A stretch of 64,000 nucleotides of DNA from NCBI GenBank assembly GCA_965153355.1, contig OZ231128.1, positions 51,212,001-51,276,000 of the forward strand, given 5' to 3'. Under the pieces are notes generated by a model. It did not search any database, had not been told where the DNA came from, and saw nothing but the letters and a program-made list of their open reading frames with translations. Source of the DNA: Flaccisagitta enflata (taxonomy: Eukaryota > Chaetognatha > Sagittoidea > Aphragmophora). The position numbers and the translations under genes were made by a program. Each line of letters begins with the position of its first letter. Position 1 is the stretch's first letter. Positions 48,916 through 62,768 of the stretch are shown here, piece by piece.

Positions 48916-49424
48916 CGATAGCGTCGAAGGGACCAAGGCAACAATGGTGGGGTTGGTGAAAGTGGTGGTGATGGTGGTGGATGCAGTTGTGTGGGAATTG
49001 AGTGGTAATTGCGGTAATGAATGTGGTGGTTGTGGTTGTGGTTGTGGTGGTAGAGGCAGCGCCAAAGGGCGAATGTTTTGATGATTATGGAGATGAGAAG
49101 GCGGTAATGTTGGGTCATAAATTGTCGTCAGAGGAGGAGAGGATGAGGAGGAGGAAAATGGGGAAGAGGAGGAAGAGGGGGAGGAAGAGGAGGATGTTGT
49201 GGTGGAAGAGGAGAAAGAGGAAGAGGAGGAGGAAAATGGGGAAGAAGACGAAGAGGAGGAAGAGGAGGAGGAAGAGGAGGATGTTGTGGTGGAAGGGGCA
49301 GAAAGAGAAGAAAGAGCTGACGAACAGGCGGAAGATTGGGAGTTGTTGTTGTTGTTTACATTGTCGTTGTTGTGATTGTCGTCCACATTGTTGTTGTCAT
49401 CGATGTTGTTGTCGTCATGGTTAT

Positions 49425-49464
<40 letters not shown>

Positions 49465-50643
49465 ATCGTTTTCGTTGGATGATATGACGGCGGCGTTTTC
49501 CGGTATGGGACATAGCGAGGATGAATTTGGAGAAAGAGGAGGAGGAGGCGAGGAAACGGAAACAAGGGAAGAAACATTTTGGTTAATATGAGAGACCATA
49601 ATGGCCGCTGACGAGGTCGCTGCCAACGGCGACCCCGTCGTTGATGGCGACTTTGACGAGGCCATTGATGGCGACGTCGACGATGACAACAAATTCAGCC
49701 TTTGACTATGGCCTTGGGGCATTGAAACCACAATGGAAGATGACATAGAAGTAGATGAAAAAGCAGAAGAAGAGGAAGAAGAAGAAGAAGATGATGAAGA
49801 AGAAGAAGAGGAAGAATGAGAGGAAGAAGAAGAGGAAGAAGAAGGCTTCAAATAGGAAGAAGTTTGATAAGGCACGGGGGAGGTGGGCGCCGTTGCGCCG
49901 TTTGCCATCCCCGAAGTCCCTGACAGGCCGTGGTGTTGGGCTCGGGGCTGGCCGTGATGTTGGCCTCGATGTTGCTGGTCTTGTTGCTGGCCGTGAGTCA
50001 GTGCGTGATGTTGATGCTGATAAATCTTATAAAGTGGATTGCTCCGGTTATCGAGTGGTAGATGAGACGTCGACGAGAGAGAGGAAGGTGGAGGAGGAGG
50101 AGGATGAGGAGGAACAAGTGGCATCGAGGGCATGGAATGTGGCGTGGTCAACCGTATTTGCGCCATTGGCGGTGGCTTGGTTAATTGTGGCGAAAGCAAC
50201 GCTGGCGGGAAGTTCGGCGCCATCAAAGAGGCTGACGTGAATGTGGTCAGTGAAGCCGCTGCTGCTGCTGCTGTTGCTGCTGTCGAACTGCTGATGGTTG
50301 TTACAGCAGCGGCGGCGCTCGCCACTCCGACGTGGCCATTGCTACTTCGCGGCATGAGAACAGGAATTCCCGCCGTAGGCATCACTTCTATGTAATGAAC
50401 TTGGTGATGATGTTGGTGATATTGTAATTGTTGTTGGATGCCGGTGTTGCTTCGATACATGTTGTTGCCATTGTGATTATTGTTTGCGTTGAGGTGTTGT
50501 TGTTGTTGTTGTGGATGAGTTGCCAACAGTGTCAAGGGTGGAGGTTGCTGCTGACGCACGGCCTGAGGGGGGACTCCGGGTCTGGCGGCTAAATGAGCTG
50601 ACGTGCTCAAATGAGCTGGAGAGGAGAGCGACGCCACTTCCAT
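48502..50643 (-). CDS. Exon 1 candidate: 714-residue low-complexity N-terminal exon
   Basis: A long open frame starts at ATG 50643-50641 in a good context (A at -3, G at +4), with an in-frame TAA 27 bases upstream, and ends at a strong donor GAA|GTAAGT (phase 0). The product is rich in Ser, Pro, His, Gln and Asn, with poly-Ser runs, one Asp/Asn tract and His-rich patches. It ends in a basic segment, KDKKKRKSPSTRKRDEERM, which could be a nuclear localisation signal. Phase 0 matches exon 2 at 37748, the next convincing exon on this strand, so I suggest it is the first coding exon of the ADAR gene across a 10.7-kb intron. It could instead belong to a separate gene. Complex sequence lies between the simple runs, for example SDEIGK-like and LPGLSPFLPGTILD segments, which argues for real coding. 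Confidence 0.6.
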
Positions 50644-50689
50644 CCTTGCAACGAGCGTGAGTAGTGCTTACAAGCGGAGAAGAAGAAGG

Positions 50690-50815
50690 AGAAGTAGAAG
50701 AAGAAGAAGAAGAAGAAGAAGAAGAAGAAGAAGAAGAAGAAGAAGAAGAAGAAGAAGAAGAAAAAGAAAAGAAGAAGAAGAAGAAGAAGTAGAAGAAGAA
50801 GAAGAAGAAGGAGAC
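50690..50815 (+). repeat. (GAA)n microsatellite upstream of exon 1 ATG
   Basis: About 40 imperfect units, (CUU)n on the sense strand, within the presumed 5' UTR or an upstream intron end. Confidence 0.95.
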
Positions 50816-52300
50816 GAAGAAAGATAGAGAAAGATAGAGAAAGAGCAAGGCAAAGTAAAGTGTACAACTCAAAAAGTGATGTTTTGGTGATTCAGACTGG
50901 AGCAACCGAGAATGTGAAGGCGCAGAGGATGATGATTATGATGATGACGTCGGAGATGGTGACAGTGCGTCGCCACCACTAAGATGGTGATGAAGACAGT
51001 GTGTTGCCACCACTAAGATGGTGATGAAGACAGTGTGTTGCCACCACTAAGATGTGCAAGGTGCGGCCACTCCTACTACACCTCACTGCCTCTAATCCTT
51101 CATCAGAGACACGATCTCCTCCAAAGTAGATGCCGTTGTCATTTAACTCGCGAAACGTGTGCAGTTGTGATTTTGTGAAGCAACGTGTTGTTGTCATTTG
51201 AAGACAATGTTATTGTCGTTGTTGTTGGAGTGCCATCAATAATGACGAATTGAAATTAAGTGTATCACAAACGACGTAAATCAAAATAAGAATTTTTCCT
51301 TTTATCACAAATCGTTTTGGTGCTTCAATATAACAATCGTCAAAACGCTCCGAGGAGAGATTGGTGAACAAAGTGTACTCTCTCTTAGCGGTGTGAAAGT
51401 GTAACTGTAAGCCTAGCCGATGATTCATGATGATGATTAAGATGACCATGAGAATGAAAACTCCATATGATGGTGTGTTTCCGTCAAATTTTAGTTTTAG
51501 CACATAATATTGACGGCTTTTATCGCTATATTGCCATATTCACACAAGTTACAATCATCAATATGTAATTACAATGACACCCCGCCATAATGGATCCAAA
51601 GGTAACAGAAATCCTTCAGTAACAAATACAAAATCTTGGTATCTTCTCCTAAATTGGCAATAATGGAAATCCGGTTAAGATTCATTGGTCCATTGACATC
51701 CATAATGGCGGGGTTCAATTGTCTTGTTGATTTCTTTGTACATGATTAGCCATTTATTGACAAAAACACACTATTTAGCAATTTGTTCGATGACTTATAT
51801 CCTTTTTTGGAAATTACATTTTAGGACATTGTGAATTGTGAGTTGCCGTCGAAATTGCGCTAAATTTCTCCCGAGAGTTGGACTCATGGATCGTAAAATG
51901 AAAATGAACAAGAAATGTTGTGCGGTGCCATTTATAACCATACATCCAGAAGAAAAAATACTAGTTAAATAAGGCCGTGATGGTGTTGATGGTTGTAAGT
52001 GAGAATGTTCCTCTTCTTTCTTTTTCTTTTATTTTCAGTCTTTCAACACAATTTGTTGGTTGGGAAATGAATTGGAAGCCAAGTTTCAAACGACAAAAAA
52101 AGTCGACTAAAAAGGCCGAAATTCATTCATTTTAAACTCGTTGCGTGGAAAGAGTGTGTGTTTTTCTTCCATCATTCTTTTTCTTTTCCTATTCCAAGTG
52201 CGAGTAAAATTACGTCTGCTTCTCAGTAAAAGTGCCAACGTATATGTTTAAGTTGCAGTGAAAAGTCAATTCCCATGTTTACAACGTTTTTATTTCTTTT
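50816..52300. other. Possible 5' UTR/promoter region, no core element identified
   Basis: I see no convincing TATA box or initiator. A ~55-bp direct repeat (cagtgtgttgccaccactaa) lies at 50965-51055. Confidence 0.35.
51571..51718. mobile_element. Short miniature element
   Basis: Ends acaatgacaccccgccataa and (reverse) acaattgaaccccgccatta are inverted repeats about 25 bp long. Confidence 0.65.
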
Positions 52301-52317
52301 TTTTTTATTGTAAAAGG

Positions 52318-52357
<40 letters not shown>

Positions 52358-52422
52358 AAAGCCAAAACGTTTAAAAGTGTAAAGGTGAGTGCTCTCTCTC
52401 TTTCTCTCTGTCTCTGTCTCTC

Positions 52423-52503
<81 letters not shown>
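52318..52503 (+). repeat. Poly-A then (CT)n
   Basis: Poly-A 52318-52356; (CT)n 52391-52503. Confidence 0.97.
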
Positions 52504-52505
<2 letters not shown>

Positions 52506-53081
52506 GCTAAGGATCACAAGGAAAACCTTATTAATTCAGCTCCACATTTGTACAAGGAATTATGATTTTTGCCAGATTTAAAAAAAAATATGATCGCGAT
52601 GAAAAAAAGTAATACATAACTGCTTTCCTCATGTGGATCTTTCATTTAATTTTTAATGCACCCATTCATATTTCCTCTGTAAAGATAATCATTTGGGATG
52701 ACGACGAACGGCTTAGAAAAACAAACCATGTGTCTTCTTTGGCTAAAAAGCAAAGGAAAAAAAAAAACCAATCTATTTTTGGGTTTATACGAAGATTTAG
52801 TAGATCGGCAGACAGTTTTTGGTGACGGAACAAAGGCACATACGATCTGGAACACTTTCTTTCAAAAACTTTCTATACTTAAATAGATTTTGATTACGGT
52901 ACGAGCAGGCATTTTAAATGAAAAAAAAATGAGCACAAGAAACATGTCCTATATCGGACAAATGATGGTAAATTATCACGCTGACAAACTGACACACTTT
53001 ACTTTGCTAGTCCCAGGCACGCGGTTGAGAATATTCACAAAATGAGAATGGCAAGTTTGATTGATGCGTATATAAGGGAAG

Positions 53082-53104
53082 CAGAAGAAGAAGAAGAAGA
53101 GGAA

Positions 53105-53139
<35 letters not shown>

Positions 53140-53193
53140 AGAAGAAGAAGAAGAAGAAGAAAGAAGAAGAAGAAGAAGAAGAAGAAAAAGAAA

Positions 53194-53225
<32 letters not shown>

Positions 53226-53440
53226 AAAGAGGAAGGAGAAGGAGAAGGAGAAGGAGAAGAAAAAGAAAAAGAAAAAGAAAAAGAAAAAGAAAAAGAAAAT
53301 GAAAATGAAAATGAAAATGAAAATAGAAAAAGAAAAAGAAAAAGAAAAAGAAAAAGAAGAAGAAGAAAAAAAAAGAAAAAGAAAAAGAAAAAGAAAAAGA
53401 AAAAGAAGAAAAAAGAGGAAGAGGGAGAAGAGGATTGTCA
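53082..53440 (+). repeat. Polypurine (GAA)n/(AAAAG)n tract
   Basis: About 360 bp of nearly pure purine; frames here are artefacts. Confidence 0.96.
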
Positions 53441-53583
53441 CAAAAAATGATTTTTCTTTCTTGTTTACTGAACAACTGAACTTTTCTGGCCAAAAGTTAT
53501 GTCAAAAAACAATGTGTAGAAAAAAGAGAAATGGAGAAATATTGAGAGCGAGAGATGATAGCGGTAATAAAGAGAAATCAAGA

Positions 53584-54235
<652 letters not shown>

Positions 54236-54519
54236 AGTGGCTAAGAGCTCTTCAAGTATTGACAGCTACGGAGGACGATGGAAAAATCGATGACAATCCG
54301 AAAAAAGCCAAAAGATGAAGACAAAAAAGAATGACAAAAATGAATGACCCACCATCGCCCACTCGTAAAGTTCACATACATGCTGAAAGTATCTTCATTA
54401 AGATAAAAAAAAAACCCATTGAAATGATTTTGCTAGATTCTTTCCAATCCCATATGCAAGAAGTAAAGAAAGGAAATGTTCGGAAATAAAAGGCAAAAAG
54501 ACAGGAGAGAGATGGAAAA

Positions 54520-55117
54520 CTAGTCATCCAAGGATTGCACATGGTCAGCGGTACCCGATGCCCTGCTTGGAGTGATCAAGTGAAGAAGTGGAGAGAGAGC
54601 AGGGCAGCGGCCCCAAAGGGCCGATGTCCTGTAGGACACAGGGGGGAATTTCGAGAGGTCCTGAGGTATATCAGGCGGTTTTGAAGCCAAGAGGGCAGAA
54701 TTAGGTTCTAAAGAGTAGATTTAAGGTTTGAGGGGCAGGCTTGAGGCCCAGAGAACAAATTTGAGGCCTTAAGAGCTGATGTGAGGCCTGGAGGGTGGAT
54801 TTGGGGTATGGAGGGTTAATGAGAGGTCTGGAGGGCAGATACGAGGTCTGGAGAGCTGATTTAAGGTCTCAAGGGCTAAATTGATGTCTGAAAGGGCTTT
54901 TCAGCCTATTCTGATTGCTCAGAGGGCCAAAATCAGGCCTGAGAGAGCAAAATTGAGGCTCCCAATGGCCAAGGGGGGACGGACGGACGGAAGACGGACG
55001 AAGGATGGACAGGAAGGACGGAAGGGGATCTGACGGAAGGACGGATCAAGGACAGACGCCCTGAAATTTCCCCTGTGTCCTACAGGACATCGGCCCTTTG
55101 GGGCTGCTGCCCAAAAA
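54520..55117 (+). mobile_element. Fold-back family (B), full copy in opposite orientation
   Basis: Starts ctagtcatccaaggattgca, then agggcagcggccccaaaggg and tgtcctgtaggaca. Ends gtgtcctacaggacatcggc, tttggggctgctgcccaaaa. The ~45-bp ends are inverted repeats. The core (54650-54960) is a ~24-bp repeat of tttgaggcctggagggcaga type. Confidence 0.85.
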
Positions 55118-55246
55118 GGAAGAAATGAAGAAAATATGCGAAAATTAGGGAAAAAAAACCAGAGGTAAGAAAAGAAAAGTAAAGAATTAAGAATGAAAAG
55201 AAAGACAAGAAATTAATAAGAAATAGAAAAGAAGGAGATAAAAAAA

Positions 55247-55443
55247 CAAGGCCGGATACACGGCTACCGAAGTCGCGTGCGGGTGGGCAGGGGCCATATT
55301 TGAGGTCACCAGACCATTTGGGCAGGAGCAATGGGGTCAAAGAAATAAAATCATATAAAAAAGTAAAGTGTGACCGACCGACCGACCAACCGACCGACCA
55401 ACGGACAAAGCGGGTTGTAGAGTCGCGTGCACGCGACTAAAAA
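55247..55443 (+). mobile_element. Stem-loop family (A), full copy
   Basis: caaggccggatacacggcta, gaagtcgcgtgcgggtgggc, (GACC)n core, perfect palindrome AGTCGCGTGCACGCGACT (55421-55438), AAAAA. Confidence 0.9.
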
Positions 55444-55629
55444 CGAAATGGGGAAGAAAAAAGATAAGTGACATGACGTGGGGTCACAATACCGTTGGGT
55501 GGTGAGGGGCGCACAACCTCCATCCACACCCATCCCAACCCCACACACACTCACCTTTACACACAGTAACACAGACAAATACAACTGCAGCATCGGAACT
55601 GAATGATTTTGCATTTTAAGACTCAATAG

Positions 55630-55704
55630 TCATGGAAGGACCGACGGACGGACCGACTGACGGACGAACAAAGCCTCTCATAGCGTTGCGTGTCCGCAAC
55701 TAAA
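55630..55704 (+). mobile_element. Stem-loop family (A), 3' end of the GTTGCG subtype
   Basis: GGAC/GACC core, aaagcctctcatagc, hairpin GTTGCGTGTCCGCAAC (55685-55700), taaaag. The 5' part was not found. Confidence 0.75.
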
Positions 55705-56067
55705 AGAAAGAAAAGAAAAGAAAAAAGAAAAGAAGACGAGAAGAAAAAAAATCCAAGATTTTGATGAAAATTATCGTCGGATCGATCTTTTCTCGGAATG
55801 GAGAAGTCAACGGTTTCTGAGAAAAAATAACGAAAATTGAGGCATTTGAAGAAATAAAAAAAAGTAGGCATTGTTAGTTTCTAAACTTTTACTTGTAAAT
55901 CATTATCAAAAGAGGAAAGCAGACTACAAAATAATTACGAAAAAAAAGTTCACTCGTAAAATTCTAAGCTAAAATGACTCAATTTTTACTGCCGATACGA
56001 TTTAGCGAGTCTGTGTGAGTTCTTTACAAAATTACATCGTCGATTCGCAGACTTATTTGCTGAAATA

Positions 56068-56418
56068 ACAAAAGTGAATATTCCTCCCTCTCTCCCTCCT
56101 CTTCCTCATTCTTTTTCTTGTTCGTCTTTTTCTTTTTCTTTTTCCTTTCCTTCTTCTTTTTCTTCTTCTTCGTCTTCTTCTTCTTCTTCTTCTTCTTCTT
56201 CTTCTTCTTCTTCTTCTTCTTCTTCTTCTTCTTCTTCTTCTTCTTCTTCTTCTTCTTCTTCTTCTTCTTCTTCTTCTTCTCTTCTTCTTCGCTTTTTCAC
56301 AAAAGTCTCCTTTGTTGTTCTATCTTTTCTTCTTCCCTATTTCTCACTTTTTCTCACTTTTCAATCTTCTTCAGGAAAACTATATATCATTTTCAATATG
56401 TCCTGCCGACCTTTAATC
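56068..56418 (+). repeat. Left arm of a 350-bp inverted duplication
   Basis: From aacaaaagtgaatattcctc to cctgccgacctttaatct. The non-repetitive part (56290-56415) is identical to the reverse complement of 63640-63770. Contains (TTC)n 56165-56290. Confidence 0.95.
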
Positions 56419-56481
56419 TAGCTCATCTTTTTCCGATGAATGATCTAGCTAGTTATGAGGATGGTGAACATACAGACTGAA

Positions 56482-56600
56482 CAAGGCCAAGGAGGCCAAT
56501 AAGGTGCGCCGTGTGGATCGTCAAACGTTTGTGTTAAGGACAGACAGACGGGCTGCCGGACTCAGCCAGTTATAGAGATGCGTTGGCGCTGACACAAACA
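56482..56600 (+). mobile_element. Stem-loop family (A), AGGTGCGCC subtype, decayed
   Basis: caaggccaaggaggccaata then aaggtgcgccgtgtgg; end tatagagatgcgttggcgct has a damaged stem. Confidence 0.6.
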
Positions 56601-57423
56601 AGCTTTAACATTTTGGGAGAAAAAAAATTCCATTAGTGGTCCAGTATATTTCGGAAGAATTTCTGGTACCGGAAGATCTATAAGATGCCCTGTGCGTCGG
56701 TTGGACTGTCTGTCAGATAAAAACAAATGAGATTTGAAAGGAGATCTATCTTTAGCAATCGCGGACCTACTCGGCCTTGTTTCGTTTTATGACTCGAGTG
56801 TTTATCTGGATTTATCATTGGCAAAGATATTAGAACACCACTCTTGTTACGATTAACCAAAGCTTCTTTTCCTCCCCCACATTTTCCCACCTCCACTGAC
56901 ATAACTGAAACATCTTATCAGCTTTGTTATCTGCCTCTGTTTGTTTCCCTTACGACCACTTCTCAACTCTCTCAAGAACGTTTATATCTTGTATCTAGAT
57001 AAGGTTTGCTCTCTCTTTCCGCACTACAAAACTACAATAAAACTGACAAGATTTTTTGAATGAACACAGAAATGTGAAAAAGAATATTTCGAGATTTTAT
57101 GAAAAATTTTCTATCTTTGACTTAATTTCTATCATTTCTATCATTTCTATCATTGACTTTTCGCTCTACTTTTGTAATGGCAAAACAGTCTCCAACCATT
57201 ATCATCACCGAGGCACAATAACCTCCAGCGACTGAGCTTCCCGTCTTCAACGCTCGAATATGATATGAATCCAAAACTTGAAACTGACTTTCCCTGACCC
57301 TTATCTACTTTCTAAGCAAAAACGGAGAGAGAGAAAGAGAATTCAAAGAAATGAAAATGATGAGGAAGGATAAGAAAAAGAACGCGAAAAGTAAAAATGT
57401 TTTAGAGACTAAGACTTTTTAAG
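56601..57423. other. Unannotated AT-rich sequence
   Basis: No gene or repeat family recognised. Confidence 0.4.
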
Positions 57424-57888
<465 letters not shown>

Positions 57889-59898
57889 TTTGTAAAGTAA
57901 AAAATGCGGTTTTTCTTGAGTCGATCTTCCTAAGAAAGTTGTTGTTGTTAGCCGGTGGCGGCCGCAGGCGAGAATGGATACACTAAGCAAAAAAACGGAA
58001 AGACAGAAAGACAGATAGACGGGGAAGCAGTCAGACTGTCAGGCCTTTAAACTTAACGTCTTTTGGACTGTAGCATTTACTAAAGGACAATCAAAAAAGG
58101 GAGGAAAAAAGTACAGATTGGAATAGATTGGCAGCCAAAGTAGACAAATTTGGCAGACTGGTAGTCCTGGTAGAACGGTTAGCTGCGATGATGATTTCTT
58201 TGAAACAGTCAATGTATTGAATTTTAGATGGATAGACATGCGAACAGACAGACAAACAGATGAAAATTGCGGGTGATGATGATATGAAAGAAAGTCGATG
58301 AACTGACGAAATGTCGATAATTTAAAGAGAAAAAAAATTGCGAGCAATTTTCCTCCCGGGGGAGAGAGCAGTGGGGGTATGATGGAGGTTGGTGTTAGTT
58401 TAACTGGGCGGTAATGAAAGGGAATATGGTAGGGCTGAAATGGGGCTGTTGTTCCACTAGTATAGGTGGGAGGTTCTAGGAAGGGTATGAGAGAAAGGTG
58501 CTGATGAAAGAATGGCAGCGGAATAGTGGGGGAAGTGAGAGGGTAACGATGGAAAAGATGGCACAGGAAGAGGGTGGGTGGAGGGAAACGTTGAGAGAGA
58601 AAGTCAGGATGACAGAGAATGTGGCGGGAGGGGGGGGGTAAGAGAGTGAAGGTAGCAACGAAAGAGAGATGACAAAGAGTGTGGCGGAGGGGGGGGGCGG
58701 GGGGGGGAGGGGGTAAGAGAGAAGGTAATGACGAAAGAGATGATAGCGGATAAAAACGTGGATGAGAGAACGAAACATGTTTTCCAGTCGAAACCTTGAA
58801 AGGAACAAATATTTAAAACTGCCAATTTTTTCCGTTTTCGGGACATTTCTTTTTCGCCCGCTTCAAACGCGACTCAATTGCCTAAGATGTAAGTTGGTCT
58901 GTCTGTCTGACCTTATCTCGCTGGCATGCAAGGACGGATATTCATAAGAAAAAAACTGATTTTGATAAAGAAAAAAGAGTGATGAAGATACGATTGTTTA
59001 TGGAGAAAAGCCGAGGCATGAAAATTCGGTGTTAATTTTTTTTATTCAATTTTGGTTGTTTATTCTAGCTCATTTAACGACTTTTTTTCATAATCACCAG
59101 TAGTTCAGAGTCATCCGTTTTGGCTTGCCGTTATTTTACCCTCCGCCATTCTACACTCCCTCAGCTCCTCTCATCCCAGAATCATCTCTCCTTCTTCTAG
59201 CCTCATTTGGAACATGTCATACTCACTCGCCCTCACCTCCTCATGCACAGCTTTTACGAAATCGTAACAATGTTCATTACCCCCCCCCCCTCCTCTTTCG
59301 CTTCCTCTCCCCCCTTTTTGTCCCCAATCAGCTCCATAATTTCTATCTTTGCCTCGGGAGGAACAAAGGAGATGAGTTTTTATTTAGATTTGGTTTGAAT
59401 TGTTTACTCTCTTGATGGATTTTAGGGGTTTTCCTTCTTTTGTAAATGTAAATTAGAAAAAAAAGTAAACAAGGCCGAAATCAATGCCTTACGGTAGTTC
59501 CCGGCACTAACGAATTCGCTAGTTACGAAATCAACAAAAAAGTTTTTTTTATAATTTTGCTAACCTGATATAATGACATGTGTTTGTCCAATATATTATA
59601 TTTTTTTTTCTATTCAATATCGAAATAATTCAAACATTTGAGTAGAAACATGTGAGTTAGATTTGTTTTTTGTCCATTCACCACCCACTCACTTTTACCA
59701 ACTTTGAAAGTCAACCTTCTTTAATCTCCCAAAATCATTTTAAGGAGCGAAACTAATCTGGAACGAGACGCGATTGATTAATTGGTGATCGGTGCTTAAT
59801 TGTTTGGCACGATGAGAGTGTGAACTTCTGATAACTAATGGGACCGCTGTATCCTACATGTTCGTTCTTTCTTTGTCTCTGTCTTTTTGTCTGTCTTT

Positions 59899-59939
<41 letters not shown>

Positions 59940-59972
59940 CCTGTTTCCTCATTCTTTCATCCTATCGCTTTT
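57889..59972. other. Unannotated sequence with G-rich and GA-rich patches
   Basis: gtggcggaggggg-type near-duplicates at 58615-58720 and a (CT)n at 59907-59936. No gene recognised. Confidence 0.4.
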
Positions 59973-60385
59973 TAGGTGCGCCATAGCACCTCTATAAGAG
60001 GCTCTGTCCGTCCGTCCTTCCGTCCGTCCGTCCGTCCGTCCGCTTAAAATGTTTAAAATGTTTGAAATTGAAAACTCTTTTCGTTCATCATTGATGTTAC
60101 TCGTCATTTCATTCACTAAGATAATCAGCTACGGTTAGGTCTATTAGAGCTGGGGATAGGTCACATAGAGCTGGGGATTGGTCCGATAGAGCTGGTAATA
60201 GATCTGATAGGGATGGGGGTAGGTCTGATAAAGCTGAGGATAGGTCTGACAGAGCTGAGGATAGGTCTGACAGAGCTCGGGATAGGTCTCATGGAGCTAG
60301 GGATAGGTCTGATAGAGATAGGTATAGGTCTAAGAATTAATAACGCCCGGCGCACCGTCTTGGCCCGTGTATCCGGCCTTGTTTG
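59973..60385 (-). mobile_element. Stem-loop family (A), AGGTGCGCC subtype with minisatellite
   Basis: Hairpin AGGTGCGCCATAGCACCT (59974-59991), tataagaggctctgtccgtc, a 20-bp minisatellite core (60145-60335), internal GGCGCACC (60349-60356), end cccgtgtatccggccttg. Confidence 0.85.
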
Positions 60386-60522
60386 TCTCTTGTTTCTCCC
60401 CTCCCAGTTGGTCTTGCCCTCCTTTTTCAAAGTTCTCCGTGCTCTTGATCTTGTGACAATCGTCTTTATTCTGGTTCTTTGCATAAAATTTCAGGGACTC
60501 TTTTTTTTTTCAAATCCGTGAT

Positions 60523-60573
<51 letters not shown>
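60523..60573 (+). repeat. (CT)n microsatellite
   Basis: About 25 units. Confidence 0.97.
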
Positions 60574-60578
<5 letters not shown>

Positions 60579-61604
60579 TTGTCTCAGGTTTCTTTTTTTT
60601 CTTCCTCTTCCACTGTTCACCCTCACTGAGGACTCGGGACTTTTTACTTTACTTTCTCAAAAAACGTTTTACTTTCTTGTCCTCCTCCCGAATTTCTTAT
60701 CTACCGGCATTAGAAAATTTCCTTTTAATCCACCGATCTTTTTTTTTTATCGGACTCGCATAATGACAAGTTGCATTATCCAGCAAATTGACGTGTCCGG
60801 TCTTCATTTTCTTTCCTTTAAAACCAAATTGAGTAATCAAATTGCTGTCAAAGTGACTGAACGAGTTTGGTGACTGATCAAAGGGAAGTTATGGACATTA
60901 AAGAGACGAAGGTTTTTAGCTTACAAAAATTACAACCGTGCAAAGCAGTCCAGATCAAAGATACGCCCCGTTGGACAACGGCACCATCCATAACATCAAG
61001 AACCTGTCATTGGTGAATCGAGTGACAATCGACAAGAAGGGCGGCACAGCTTTTTTTCACAAAGAAGTTTCCCGCAGGACTTTTTGATGGCGCGATTAAC
61101 TCCTGTCCACCAGCTTGAGGCCTTTAGTTCGAGTATCATGAAAGAGCCGGTGAAGGCGATTTTTAGTGACTAAGATGGAAGCTGTTATTAATGACGATGA
61201 TCGTTTCTGTTGGCCTTTCTTGTTTTCACCGTTTTTATGTGAGACGAATGACGCCAACGGTTGGGTGGTTGGCCAGTATGTCACACGCCTTCAGTTGATG
61301 TCCACTACCATTTGGCCAAGTCTATCTTGATCGCCTTTTTCCTTCGTTGTTAGTTTGATTTACCCCAAGTCTGTCCATTGGCCTGAAAAGTCTTGGATTT
61401 TGTTTTCACCTTTAGAGTCCCCTTTGCCATTTTGTCCTCGCAAGAGCCAATTATTTCGGAAAGTCATAAGAAATCCAAATTCCGCTGATCTTATGCTGTA
61501 CTTTTTCAGTGATGGACATGTCTTGATTGGTGCTTGGCTAGGGCTTTCCCTCTCTTTATGGTGCTTTGGTCCAGATGAAAACGATTTAGAGGAACTTGCA
61601 TCTA
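60574..61604. other. Unique-looking sequence, no gene assigned
   Basis: Base composition is more balanced than elsewhere and short open frames occur on both strands, but I recognise no motif. A decayed transposase is possible. Confidence 0.3.
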
Positions 61605-61778
61605 CAGTGGAGCACCGCTAGAGCGCACCCGCTAACAAGGCATGCCCGCTTATAAGGCATTTAATTTGTAGTACCTTGAGAGATTTTGTAGTTATTTCTC
61701 TATTGGCAATATGGCAGCTTCACTATAAAGCATAATTTGTCCTAGTCCGTTGGCATGCGCTCTTGTGATGCTCAACTG
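61605..61778. mobile_element. 174-bp miniature element, TA target site
   Basis: Ends CAGTGGAGCACCGCTAGAGC and (reverse) CAGTTGAGCATCACAAGAGC are inverted repeats, each flanked by TA, as in Tc1/mariner-pogo derivatives. Confidence 0.78.
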
Positions 61779-62427
61779 TATTTAAGTGTCCCCGCCGTGG
61801 GCAGGCATATCATGTGATGAACATTGAACACCATTTAAACCATAGATTCCAATATTTCCCGCCACTTGATGGGGACGCTATCTACAAAACCTTCCTAGAT
61901 TATTCACCATTATCAGTCATTTATAATATATTTTTCCATTTTTCCTCTCCTTATCTTGCTCTCCTCCCTTAACTCCTCATCGTCCTCTTTTCTTCCTTAT
62001 TCTTCTTCTCCTCCTTCCCTTCTTTCTTCTCCTTCATTTTATTTACCTTTTTTTCCTTTCTTGTCTTGTTGACGCGTTTTCTCTCTCTTTCTCTGTCTTG
62101 AGTCGCAATTCAACTTCTTTTAGTCTCTCTCTCTCTCTCTCTCTCTTCCTCCTCCTCCTCCTCCTCCTCTCCTTTAGTTTCCTACGGAACCTCTTCGAGA
62201 TTTAATAAAATGAAATTAAAAACAAATTTTAACTCGCTGTGATCGTTTTCTATTTCATTTTCCATATATATGCTTCTGTATCGACGATATCATGAAAGCC
62301 TTGCCAGACAAATGTAGCGCTCAAGTTTGATTTTTATCAACTAAACATACAACAACGGTTTTCTTGACATCTTTTTTTTTTCATTCTGCAATTGACATCG
62401 TTTGAATAGTTGAACTTTTTCCACTTA

Positions 62428-62768
62428 CCGTATTTTCTCCATCAAGCGGGGGGGGGGGGCGCCCCCCCCCCCATTGTTTTTCTTAGTGTCACACTCTTCA
62501 AAAAAGATTTGCATAGAAATACAAAGTAAAATGATGTAAAAACACAACACAATGAGCTATTTTCACTGACTTTCTAACAGATATATGCAATGAATATCTC
62601 TATTTCAAGTCAAATTTAGCATTTTGATTGCCTTTCATGAAAAAGATGGATTAAAAAATAGTTTATCTTCAATACAAAGGGGGCGCTATTTGGAGGGTTA
62701 AAAAGCAATGTCATATTTCAATTTCAAAAGCGCCCGGGGCGCTTTTTAGAGAAAATATGCATAGATTA
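62428..62768. mobile_element. Miniature element with G12/C11 palindrome
   Basis: Ends ccgtattttctccatcaagc and (reverse) gcatattttctctaaaaagc are similar inverted repeats. Near the left end, 12 G, CG and 11 C (62448-62472) form a perfect GC hairpin. Confidence 0.5.

Noticed and set aside
51210-51503. 97-residue minus-strand frame upstream of exon 1
   Set aside because: AT-rich, no motif, no clear start context; may be 5' UTR or chance.
60780-61640. Possible decayed transposase
   Set aside because: Short broken frames on both strands with no recognisable catalytic or DNA-binding motif.
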